This document shows positions 1 to 6,514 of a stretch of DNA of 32,645 nucleotides, piece by piece. The stretch comes from a virus. The DNA lies in IMG/VR virus record IMGVR_UViG_3300009158_000017, positions 1 through 32,645 of that record. One strand, written 5' to 3'. The translations under genes and the position numbers were made by a program. The notes beneath the pieces were generated by a model, which saw nothing but the letters and a program-made list of their open reading frames with translations, was not told the origin of the DNA and made no database searches. The stretch's first letter is position 1, and every line of letters begins with the position of its first letter.

Positions 1-87
1 CTCCATGTTGAAAGCGACTACGGGATCACCGTCCTCGGCGGCCCGGCCAACAAGTGGGCAGCTTGCCTCACGGGTGTATCCCTCTAA
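1..87 (+). CDS. 3' end of the major capsid gene (partial copy)
   Basis: Reading from base 1 in frame gives LHVESDYGITVLGGPANKWA and eight more residues, then TAA at 85-87. This is the same as the C-terminus of the complete capsid gene near the right end. It is not a separate gene; it is the same 3' end seen again through the terminal redundancy. On the circular map the neck gene at 183 therefore follows the capsid directly. Confidence 0.95.
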   Translation, partial: LHVESDYGITVLGGPANKWAACLTGVSL

Positions 88-123
88 CGGGTGACTAGGT
101 GGGAGCTCCTCCGGGGGCTCTCC
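1..123. repeat. Left copy of 123-bp terminal direct repeat
   Basis: Bases 1-123 are identical to 32523-32645. The repeat contains the last 28 codons and stop of the major capsid gene plus the start of the following intergenic spacer. Because the capsid ORF reads straight through the right copy, and the next gene follows the left copy, the simplest reading is that the two ends are one locus and the contig is circular or circularly permuted. A true short terminal repeat of a linear virion cannot be excluded from the sequence alone. Confidence 0.97.
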
Positions 124-133
124 ACTTGTGAGC

Positions 134-161
134 CCACCGTGCCCCTTCCTTCCCACGGTGG
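134..161 (+). other. Stem-loop between capsid and neck genes
   Basis: CCACCGTG at 134-141 pairs exactly with CACGGTGG at 154-161 across a 12-base pyrimidine-rich loop. It lies after the capsid stop and just before the Shine-Dalgarno GGAGG (172-176) of the next gene. No U-run follows, so it is not a standard intrinsic terminator. Partial attenuation or RNA processing that keeps capsid mRNA in excess over neck mRNA is an inference. Confidence 0.5.
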
Positions 162-182
162 TCTCTCAAGCGGAGGATCAAG

Positions 183-665
183 ATGGCGCAAGTTTACCTC
201 TTTGGAGTGGTCAAGGCTGATATTGGGCGGTATCTCCCGCGGATCGCCTTTGACACTGAGACCGCCCCCACGGCCCTTGAGGCCGATGAGATCGTCACTG
301 ACCACGCGGCGGATCTTTGCGCCTACCTCTACGGCATGGGGGTCAATGTGGAGAGCCTAGCGGTGGCCACCACCAGCGCCCTTTACCGCACTTGCCAACG
401 CTTCATTATCCTCCGCCTTGCGGCGCAAGTGATGAGGATGCGCAACCAAAACGATACCACCGCGGCGGAGGCTTGGGATGGGGAGGCCGATCGCATCATT
501 GAGCGGCTCCGCAAGCTCCCGCAAGATATGGGTGCGGAGAGGCCCACGGGGGTCAACAGCCCCAACATTCTCCACTCCAATGCGACCTATGCGGCTGAGA
601 TAAGGGCGCGGCAGCTCAACAGCAAAAGCCGCCTCAATATCAATGCCGCCATTGACACGATGTGA
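183..665 (+). CDS. Head-tail connector, DUF1320 / Mu gp36-like
   Basis: A 160-residue protein that probably sits at the neck between portal and tail. It is largely helical, with acidic N-terminal segments and a repeated Arg/Met-rich helix in the middle (residues about 70-90). Size and place, directly after the major capsid and before a gpG-like protein, match the Mu gp36 (DUF1320) family; the family call rests on this and on general resemblance, not on a diagnostic motif. The ATG at 183 has GGAGG six bases upstream. The TGA stop at 663-665 lies eight bases before the next proposed start. It could instead be another small head-completion protein. Confidence 0.6.
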   Translation: MAQVYLFGVVKADIGRYLPRIAFDTETAPTALEADEIVTDHAADLCAYLYGMGVNVESLAVATTSALYRTCQRFIILRLAAQVMRMRNQNDTTAAEAWDGEADRIIERLRKLPQDMGAERPTGVNSPNILHSNATYAAEIRARQLNSKSRLNINAAIDTM

Positions 666-672
666 GCACCCC

Positions 673-1329
673 GTGAGCTCCTTCAAGATCACCATGACGG
701 ATGAGACGGGCAAGGCCGTTGCCACCCTTGAGGCTTGCCTCCGGGGCGCTGGTGACTGGAGCCCGTTTTGGGCGGGCAAGGATGGGCCGATTGCGGAGGC
801 ATGGGCCGCAAGCCGCCGCGCCATGTTTCTCACCCAAGGCCGCTCCACGGGCACCCCATGGCCCGACTACACCAAGCAAGAGCGCAAGTATTATGTGCCC
901 GTGAAGAAATGGGTGCTCGGTGCCTCCAAGGTCACCAAGCAACACCTCTTGCGGTGGGATAAGAGCGCGGGTGCGGAGCCCGGTGGCCAAGAGCGGCTCT
1001 TCCCCTCCATGGCGCTGACCACGCACAAGGAGTTCATTTACAGGGTGAGCGGCAATGTGGCGACCATGGGCACCTCGGTGCCCTACGCCCGCAACCATAA
1101 CCTTGGGCAGGGTGCATACAATCGCAAGTGGAAGACCAAGCGGGGGGTCAAGGTGATCCAAGTGCCCACCCCCAAGCGGCCCCTGCTAGCCTTTGGGCGG
1201 CCCTTCATGTTGGCGGTGCGCAATGAGCTTCAAAGGATTGCCATCAAGCAAGGGGGCAAGGTAGGGGTGACCTCGCAAGAGCTCCGAGAGCGGGCCAAGC
1301 TTGCGCGTGCGGTGCGGGGTCTCTCATGA
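673..1329 (+). CDS. Virion morphogenesis protein, Mu gpG-like (tail completion)
   Basis: About 218 residues if translation starts at GTG 673, just after the upstream stop; an ATG at 643 inside the previous gene and an ATG at 694 are alternatives. The C-terminal half has the phage virion morphogenesis pattern: a strand with TMGTSVPYARNHNLGQG, followed by KRPLLAFG and a final helix. Such proteins join or complete tails at the head-tail interface. The N-terminal half carries a Trp/Tyr-rich stretch (DWSPFWAGKDG, PWPDYTKQERKYY) typical of this group. The stop overlaps the next start as ATGA, which indicates translational coupling. Confidence 0.65.
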   Translation: MSSFKITMTDETGKAVATLEACLRGAGDWSPFWAGKDGPIAEAWAASRRAMFLTQGRSTGTPWPDYTKQERKYYVPVKKWVLGASKVTKQHLLRWDKSAGAEPGGQERLFPSMALTTHKEFIYRVSGNVATMGTSVPYARNHNLGQGAYNRKWKTKRGVKVIQVPTPKRPLLAFGRPFMLAVRNELQRIAIKQGGKVGVTSQELRERAKLARAVRGLS

Positions 1330-1955
1330 TTGCAGGATCGGCCAACGGCCCCCAAGTAGTAGCCAACACGGCCAAGGAGCTGGTGGTGGCCAATTGGGCG
1401 GTGGTGTGTGATGTGGATTGGCTCAAGGCCATGGGTGCGCCTGGCCTTCCCGCCCCCGTAGCGGGCAACCTTTACACTAGCCACCGCGCCCTCTTCACGG
1501 CGGAGACCCAACCCGCCATGGGGCTCACGGTGATCCGCACCGATGCCAAGATCACCGATGCCTTGGGTGCCATGGATCAAGTGCATGAGCTTGAGATCAC
1601 GGTGACCTCAGATTGGGGCTACTATGATGGCTCCACGGTCAAGCCGCTGGTGAAGGCCGCGCCCGGAGATCCCGCCATCAAGTTCACGGTGGAGGTCTAT
1701 GAGACCGCCCTTCGCGCCTATGTGGAGGGGGTGGTGATGATTCTCACCAGCCCGGTCTATGGCTTCCCCAACTATGATGCCCGCAATGTGGGCACCGTAG
1801 GCTTTACCCCCACCGGGATCTTCAATGCCTCACCCGCGGCGGGGGTCTCCCCATCGGACTTTGTGGTGGGGGTGGATGATGTGGGATCTTCTTTGATTCA
1901 ACAGACCGTGCGGGCTACCATTCAGGTGTTCCAACGGCGCTCTCTCGCAAGGTGA
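1326..1955 (+). CDS. Probable tail terminator / neck protein
   Basis: A 209-residue alpha/beta protein with no motif I can name. It begins at an ATG that overlaps the previous stop (ATGA at 1326-1329) and ends three bases before the tail tube gene. In Mu-like and many siphophage genomes the gene between the gpG-like protein and the tail tube encodes the tail terminator (gp37, DUF1834 or gpU-like), which caps the tube and joins it to the neck. That position is the main evidence. The length is somewhat greater than typical terminators (about 130-180 residues). Confidence 0.45.
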   Translation: MIAGSANGPQVVANTAKELVVANWAVVCDVDWLKAMGAPGLPAPVAGNLYTSHRALFTAETQPAMGLTVIRTDAKITDALGAMDQVHELEITVTSDWGYYDGSTVKPLVKAAPGDPAIKFTVEVYETALRAYVEGVVMILTSPVYGFPNYDARNVGTVGFTPTGIFNASPAAGVSPSDFVVGVDDVGSSLIQQTVRATIQVFQRRSLAR

Positions 1956-1958
1956 TCC

Positions 1959-3029
1959 ATGGCTTCAACTGTTATCGCAAGCAACACAAGTGCGGTTTAT
2001 TTCAAGACCCAAGCCACCGTGGGCACCCCGATTGCCACCTCGGCCATTGTGGCCAGTGATGCCATCCGCGTGGTGGGCACCCCCAAGTTTAGCCCCCGCG
2101 GTGCGGGCATCATTGAGCGCACTGACACCATGACCCCCTTTGGCGGTGGTCAAGCGGCGGTCACGGGCTCACGCGGGTGGGATATCACTTTCCAAACCGA
2201 GCTGTTTTGGGATGCTAGCACGGCGGGCGGCACATATGGCTTTAGCAACACCCAACTTGCGGCTCTTTGGCGGGCCACCCCATTTGCGGTCACCGTTGCC
2301 GACCCGGATGTGACCTTGGGAGCTCAGAGCCTCTTTGCCACCGCGGGCTCCGCATCCCGCTCCCCGACCTATGCGGTGCAACCCTTCACCATGTTCTATG
2401 TGGAGAGCTCGGGCAAGCGGTATGCGGCCTTTGATTGCGTATGCATCCCCAAGCTCTCGGCTGAGTATGGCCAGCGCGTGATGATCGATTGGACGGTGAA
2501 GGGCAAGTGGATCGATCCCGATAGCTATGCCACGGCCACGGCCCTCCCCGCCCCAACCTATCCCGCGGCGCAACCCCCGATCGTGGCGCTCAATTGCGCC
2601 CTCACCCTCACGGGCTACTTCAATGGGGTCACGGCCCTCACCAAGTGGAGTTTTGACCCGGGCTTTGCCTTGGCGGATGTGGGCGATAGCAGGGAGGCCA
2701 ACGGCTTTGGCATCGGCCTCCCCACGCTAGCCACCTATCCCTCCCTTGAGGTGGATGTGGCCGACCTCCCGGAGGGCGCGGCGGGCGATAACTTGCAACC
2801 CGATTGGACTAATGCCTCAAGCAATGAGGTCTCCTCCACGGCCCTCACGCTGGTGGTCACGGTGGGCACGGGCGACACCATCACCTTCTCCCTTGCCAAT
2901 CCCCAAGTGATCGCATGGCCCACGGTGGGAGAGACCGATGGCCACCGCTCGCTTACCCTCAAGTTTGGTGCCATCCCCGATGCCACCACTCCGAGCCCGG
3001 CCACCATTATCTTCAATGCGACGATCTAG
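1959..3029 (+). CDS. Major tail tube protein
   Basis: A 356-residue protein rich in Thr, Ala, Val and Gly, predicted to be mostly beta strand, as expected of a tube subunit that stacks in hexameric rings. It starts with SNTSAVYFKTQATVGTP, the kind of N-terminal arm seen in large tail tube proteins of siphophages with a phage tail tube fold. The C-terminal region (about residues 265-356) has Ig-like strand spacing. It sits directly before the frameshifted chaperone pair and the tape measure, the usual order in siphophages. The identification is by order, size and composition. Confidence 0.72.
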   Translation: MASTVIASNTSAVYFKTQATVGTPIATSAIVASDAIRVVGTPKFSPRGAGIIERTDTMTPFGGGQAAVTGSRGWDITFQTELFWDASTAGGTYGFSNTQLAALWRATPFAVTVADPDVTLGAQSLFATAGSASRSPTYAVQPFTMFYVESSGKRYAAFDCVCIPKLSAEYGQRVMIDWTVKGKWIDPDSYATATALPAPTYPAAQPPIVALNCALTLTGYFNGVTALTKWSFDPGFALADVGDSREANGFGIGLPTLATYPSLEVDVADLPEGAAGDNLQPDWTNASSNEVSSTALTLVVTVGTGDTITFSLANPQVIAWPTVGETDGHRSLTLKFGAIPDATTPSPATIIFNATI

Positions 3030-3064
3030 GCCCATCTAGGGCAACTCAAGGGAAGGAAGGCAAC

Positions 3065-3421
3065 ATGGCAATCGAGTTTGTAGAAAGGCATTGGATTACG
3101 GTGGAGAGCAAGCGGGGCACGGCCCGCCTTTGCGTGCGGGAGCCCAACGCCCTTGAGGGTGCACGCTACCTTGGGGCGATCAATCGCTCCCGGGCGCTCA
3201 TGGATACGGATGAGGCCGCGGGCTTTGAGGCGCTCATGGAGACCCACGCGGGCCTCCTCACGGCTTGCATCACCAACTCAGAGGATTGGAGCCCCGCCTT
3301 CCCCGGAGAGGGCAACACGGCGGAGCGGCGGGAGTGGGTGCTCCGCCTCCATTGGGAAGACCTCGCAAAGGTAGCGGGGGCCGTTGCGCAAGTGGGCTAC
3401 CCAAAAACTTCCGCCGTGTAG
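3065..3421 (+). CDS. Tail assembly chaperone, upstream (gpG-like) product
   Basis: A 118-residue, mostly helical protein encoded between tail tube and tape measure. In lambda-like systems gpG, and its frameshifted form gpGT, coat the tape measure during tube assembly and are absent from the finished virion. The ATG at 3065 follows GGAAGGAAGG. Its last codons run over a slippery heptamer, and the zero-frame stop TAG lies at 3419-3421, 13 bases beyond. Most ribosomes would make this short form. The role rests on gene order and the frameshift signal rather than on a recognised motif. Confidence 0.8.
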   Translation: MAIEFVERHWITVESKRGTARLCVREPNALEGARYLGAINRSRALMDTDEAAGFEALMETHAGLLTACITNSEDWSPAFPGEGNTAERREWVLRLHWEDLAKVAGAVAQVGYPKTSAV

Positions 3422-3442
3422 AGTGGCGCGACTATGCACGGC
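3400..3442 (+). other. Programmed -1 ribosomal frameshift signal
   Basis: C CCA AAA (3400-3406) is a canonical X XXY YYZ heptamer set exactly in the zero frame, where the codons are CCA AAA. Six bases further on, GCCGTG (3413-3418) can pair with CACGGC (3437-3442), giving a stem at the distance at which stimulatory structures normally act. The -1 frame is open from before the heptamer to 3810. The arrangement matches the tail-chaperone frameshift conserved in long-tailed phages. The stem may be part of a larger fold that I could not evaluate. Confidence 0.85.
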
Positions 3443-3810
3443 TTACCACCTCCCACGGCTTCCGCTGTTGGGAGTGCCCGGATGAGGTGCGCCACCAGCG
3501 GGGTTGCACCGAGGGCTACACCCAAGACCTAGGCTTTGAGACCATGCCACCCAACCCCACCACCTGCCCCGTGCTGACCACCCCTCCCGCGGGGTTTTGG
3601 GAGGCGCACCGCATGGCCCGATGGATCGATCGCGGTAGCCCCGCAGTGGCCTTGGCGGAGGTTGGCACGGCCTCCCTTGACTTGGCGGAGTTCGTTTCGG
3701 CTGAGCTGAGAGAAGGGGTCAAGGCCTATGATGAGCGCAAGCGGAAGACCATGGAGCGCCTCTCCGCCATGACGGAAGGGCTCCGCATAGGAGGCAAGGG
3801 CCATGGCTGA
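3406..3810 (+). CDS. Tail assembly chaperone, -1 frame extension (gpT-like part)
   Basis: After the slip at 3400-3406 translation continues as AAC TTC CGC and adds 134 residues to the 114 encoded upstream, giving a fusion of about 248 residues. The extension begins NFRRVEWRDYARLTTSHGF and carries a small Cys cluster (RCWECP and HQRGC, roughly residues 23-38 of the extension), then a Pro-rich stretch and an alpha-helical C-terminus. It has no start of its own with a Shine-Dalgarno. Its TGA (3808-3810) lies inside the first codons of the tape measure gene (overlap of 8 bases). The fusion should bind the tape measure, by analogy with lambda gpGT. Confidence 0.8.
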   Translation, partial: NFRRVEWRDYARLTTSHGFRCWECPDEVRHQRGCTEGYTQDLGFETMPPNPTTCPVLTTPPAGFWEAHRMARWIDRGSPAVALAEVGTASLDLAEFVSAELREGVKAYDERKRKTMERLSAMTEGLRIGGKGHG

Positions 3811-5644
3811 TACGGTTGTCACAATTGGCGGAGATAGCACCGGGCTCCAAGGTGCCTTCAAGGATGCGGGCAAGAGTGCGGGCACCGTCAAGGTAGAGGC
3901 CAAGAAGCTCTCCGACCAACTCAAGGAGGTGGCGGATGATGCTGACAAGGCCGCGGGTGCCCTAGCTCAGAAGCTTGGCGGCCCCGGAGCCATCAAGGCG
4001 ATCGGCGCGGTGGGCATTGCGGTGGGGGTGGCTAAGGCGGGGGTAGAGGCCTTCTTGGATTCCTCGGAGGCTCTCTTCAAGAGCTACGGGGATGCGGGCC
4101 AGAAGGTGTGGGATGATACCGAGAAGAGCCTCTTTGCCATCAAGGGAGCGTTTGCGGAGGCGGTGCTAGGCGGCGGCTCCATGGAGGAGATGGGCAAGCG
4201 GCTCAAAGGCATCTTTGACGGGGTGAAGACCCTCCTTGACACCATCCTCACCCCCGTGAAGCTGCTAGCCCAAGCCTTTTGGGATAGCTCAGACGCATCC
4301 AACGCGGCGGCCAAGGGGCTCGCTGACTACAACGCGGCAGTGCAACGGGGCGTTGACCAAGCGGCGGCGGCCAAGCAAAATGTGGTCGAATACACGGCTC
4401 TCATTTGGGGGCTCACGGGCCAGACCGACAAGCTCACCCAATCCACCAACAATGCGGCCCGGGCCGATGGCATGAAGCGGCTAGCAGCGATCGCGGCCAC
4501 GGAATCGGAGGCTGACCACTCCAATGCCTTGAGCCAAGTGGCGGCTATGGAGATCCGCAACCAAGAGGCGGCGGCGGCGGCCATGGCGGTGGCCAAGAAG
4601 ATGAGCATCAGCTCATGGTCGGGAGAGCAAGAGCAAGCCTTTATGAGCGCCACCATTGGGGGCATGGCGCAAGACCAATATGACCGAGCGCGGGAGCGGT
4701 TGGCGGGCTTCTCCAAAGAGCGGGCAGCGGAGGCGGGCGCGATCGTCAAGAGCATGGCGGAGCTTGATGCCTATGAGGCCAAGATGGCGGCGGCGGCAAA
4801 TGCTCCCGTTGTCACCCCCAAGCCCGCTAGCACGGGCTCCGCTGGCCCCGCCAAGCCCGCGGGTGCGGAGGATCCGATCGCCTATGCCCGGGTGTATTCG
4901 GATGGGCTCCAAGAACTCACGGCGGAATCGGTGGCGGCCATCCAAGCGAGTGAGCTGGCCTATGGTGAGGCCCAAACCAGCATCATCACCACCACCCGGA
5001 GCAAGCTTGATGCCATGCTGGCCGCGGATGCGGATGCCAATGCGGCCATGGAGAAGCAAAAGGCCGACTCATTGGCGCGGATAGCAGCGGAGAAGGAGCG
5101 GCGGGCGGAGGAGGATGCGGAGATCGTATCTGCCCGCAGCGCGGCGGCGTATCAATTTGAGGTTGATGAGGCCAACAAGAAGATCGCCCTTGCGGAGCAA
5201 ACGGCGCAACAAGAGGCCGCGGTTTTTGCCAAGCTCAAGGGTGACCTTTACACCCTCGCGGTCAACAATAGCGCCAAGATGCTGGCCGTGGATCTCCAAG
5301 ATAAGGAGAAGAGCAAGACCGCGGCGCAACGGGCCACGGCTACGATCATTCAAGGCCTTGGAGATATGGCCATGGTGAAGAGCGGCCTTGCGGCGGCGGC
5401 GGGCAATTGGGGTGAGGCCGCGGCCTTCTCGGCAATTGGCACCATTGCCTATGGCCTAGCGGCCAAGCTGGCCCCATCGGAGAAGACCAAGACCACGGCG
5501 CCCGTGGCCGCTAACACGGGCGGCGGGAGCACCACCAACACTAGCTATAACTTGCGTGTTGACGCGGCCTTTGCCGATGGGGAGAGTGTTGCCCGCCGCT
5601 TTGCGGAGATGCAACAGGGAGCCCAACGGCGGGGCTTGATCTAG
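3803..5644 (+). CDS. Tape measure protein
   Basis: A 613-residue, Ala-rich, strongly helical protein directly after the chaperone frameshift, which is the defining place for the tape measure of a long-tailed phage. Residues 1-60 form a heptad-like helix with many Lys and Asp. Hydrophobic helices follow at about 55-80 (a Gly/Ala/Val-rich stretch around IKAIGAVGIAVGVAKAGV) and near the C-terminus (about 520-560, LAAAAGNWGEAAAFSAIGTI). Between them lie long Glu/Ala/Lys coiled-coil segments. At the usual 1.5 Angstrom per residue the length predicts a tail of about 90 nm. No lytic transglycosylase or peptidase domain is visible. Confidence 0.88.
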   Translation: MADTVVTIGGDSTGLQGAFKDAGKSAGTVKVEAKKLSDQLKEVADDADKAAGALAQKLGGPGAIKAIGAVGIAVGVAKAGVEAFLDSSEALFKSYGDAGQKVWDDTEKSLFAIKGAFAEAVLGGGSMEEMGKRLKGIFDGVKTLLDTILTPVKLLAQAFWDSSDASNAAAKGLADYNAAVQRGVDQAAAAKQNVVEYTALIWGLTGQTDKLTQSTNNAARADGMKRLAAIAATESEADHSNALSQVAAMEIRNQEAAAAAMAVAKKMSISSWSGEQEQAFMSATIGGMAQDQYDRARERLAGFSKERAAEAGAIVKSMAELDAYEAKMAAAANAPVVTPKPASTGSAGPAKPAGAEDPIAYARVYSDGLQELTAESVAAIQASELAYGEAQTSIITTTRSKLDAMLAADADANAAMEKQKADSLARIAAEKERRAEEDAEIVSARSAAAYQFEVDEANKKIALAEQTAQQEAAVFAKLKGDLYTLAVNNSAKMLAVDLQDKEKSKTAAQRATATIIQGLGDMAMVKSGLAAAAGNWGEAAAFSAIGTIAYGLAAKLAPSEKTKTTAPVAANTGGGSTTNTSYNLRVDAAFADGESVARRFAEMQQGAQRRGLI

Positions 5645-5656
5645 GAGACCTCTACC

Positions 5657-6514
5657 ATGGCCAACTTCCCCCTAGTCACATGGCCCATCACCCTCACGGG
5701 GGTCACGGTGACCTATTTGGGCGTGCCCTATGATGTGGATGATGTGACGGGCTACGGCTTCGGCGTGAGCAACCCCATCACCAAAGTGGCCAGCGTGGAT
5801 GCGGGCGGGGTGATGGGCTCCATTCTTGGCAACTTTGTGGCCGCGGTCAACACGGCCATCACCGCGGGCAACCCTCTCTCCGCCACCTATGCCTACTCCA
5901 ATGGCACGGCCCCCGCTCTTGGCCCTCTCAAGGTGTTTATTGTGGCAACGGGCAACCCGGTCACAATTGACTTCGGCACGGTGGAGATGGCGGAGCGGTT
6001 GGGCTACTCCTTGCGAGTAATGACCATTTCAACCGTGATCTTGAACCTTGCCGCATACAATGTTGGCGGGGTTTGGATGCCCAACGGGGTGGCCGGGGAT
6101 GTGCGCCGCTACCTCACGCAACGGGCGGCGGCCAGCTCCAATGAGATGAGCGGGCTGGCCACCGATGTGGTCAATTGGGGGCAGATTGCTGACCTTGAGC
6201 TCATGAGCTCCGCCTTCTATGCGGCCAATGTGACCCGCTACTTTGCCGCCACCCAGATCTATGCCACGGCGGCGGGGCGGGATTTTGAGGATCCAAACAA
6301 CACCTTGGAAGGGATGGTGGAGGCCGCGGCAACGGGGGTGCTCTTCCGCCTCTACCGTGAAGCCTCGGCCTTGGAGGGCACCACCCCGGGCTACTACCAG
6401 AGCGCCAAAATGCCCGCGGTAGCTCAGCAGGGCAAGGCCATAGATATGGTGACGGCCTTGGATGAGCCCCGCCTTTGGAACACAAGCGGGATCTTCTTTC
6501 GGGCCGTGCAATGA
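5657..6514 (+). CDS. Tail-tip protein, possibly distal tail (Dit)-like
   Basis: A 285-residue protein encoded right after the tape measure, where siphophages place the distal tail protein or the first tip protein. The N-terminal 120 residues are beta-rich (ITLTGVTVTYLGVPYDVDD). The C-terminal half is more helical, with Tyr/Phe-rich segments (residues about 185-265). I recognise no family motif. The start ATG follows AGGAG at 5643-5647 (spacing 9), overlapping the tape-measure stop. The stop overlaps the next start as ATGA. The Dit role is an inference from position only. Confidence 0.45.
   Translation: MANFPLVTWPITLTGVTVTYLGVPYDVDDVTGYGFGVSNPITKVASVDAGGVMGSILGNFVAAVNTAITAGNPLSATYAYSNGTAPALGPLKVFIVATGNPVTIDFGTVEMAERLGYSLRVMTISTVILNLAAYNVGGVWMPNGVAGDVRRYLTQRAAASSNEMSGLATDVVNWGQIADLELMSSAFYAANVTRYFAATQIYATAAGRDFEDPNNTLEGMVEAAATGVLFRLYREASALEGTTPGYYQSAKMPAVAQQGKAIDMVTALDEPRLWNTSGIFFRAVQ

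Noticed and set aside
651-668. ATTGACACGATGTGAG near the end of the gp36-like gene, resembling the early operator
   Set aside because: It is not palindromic like P1 and P2, lies within coding sequence and has no -10 at the right distance.
3029-3042. Small hairpin GCCC-ATCTA-GGGC after the tail tube gene
   Set aside because: Only four base pairs and no T-run; too weak to call a terminator.
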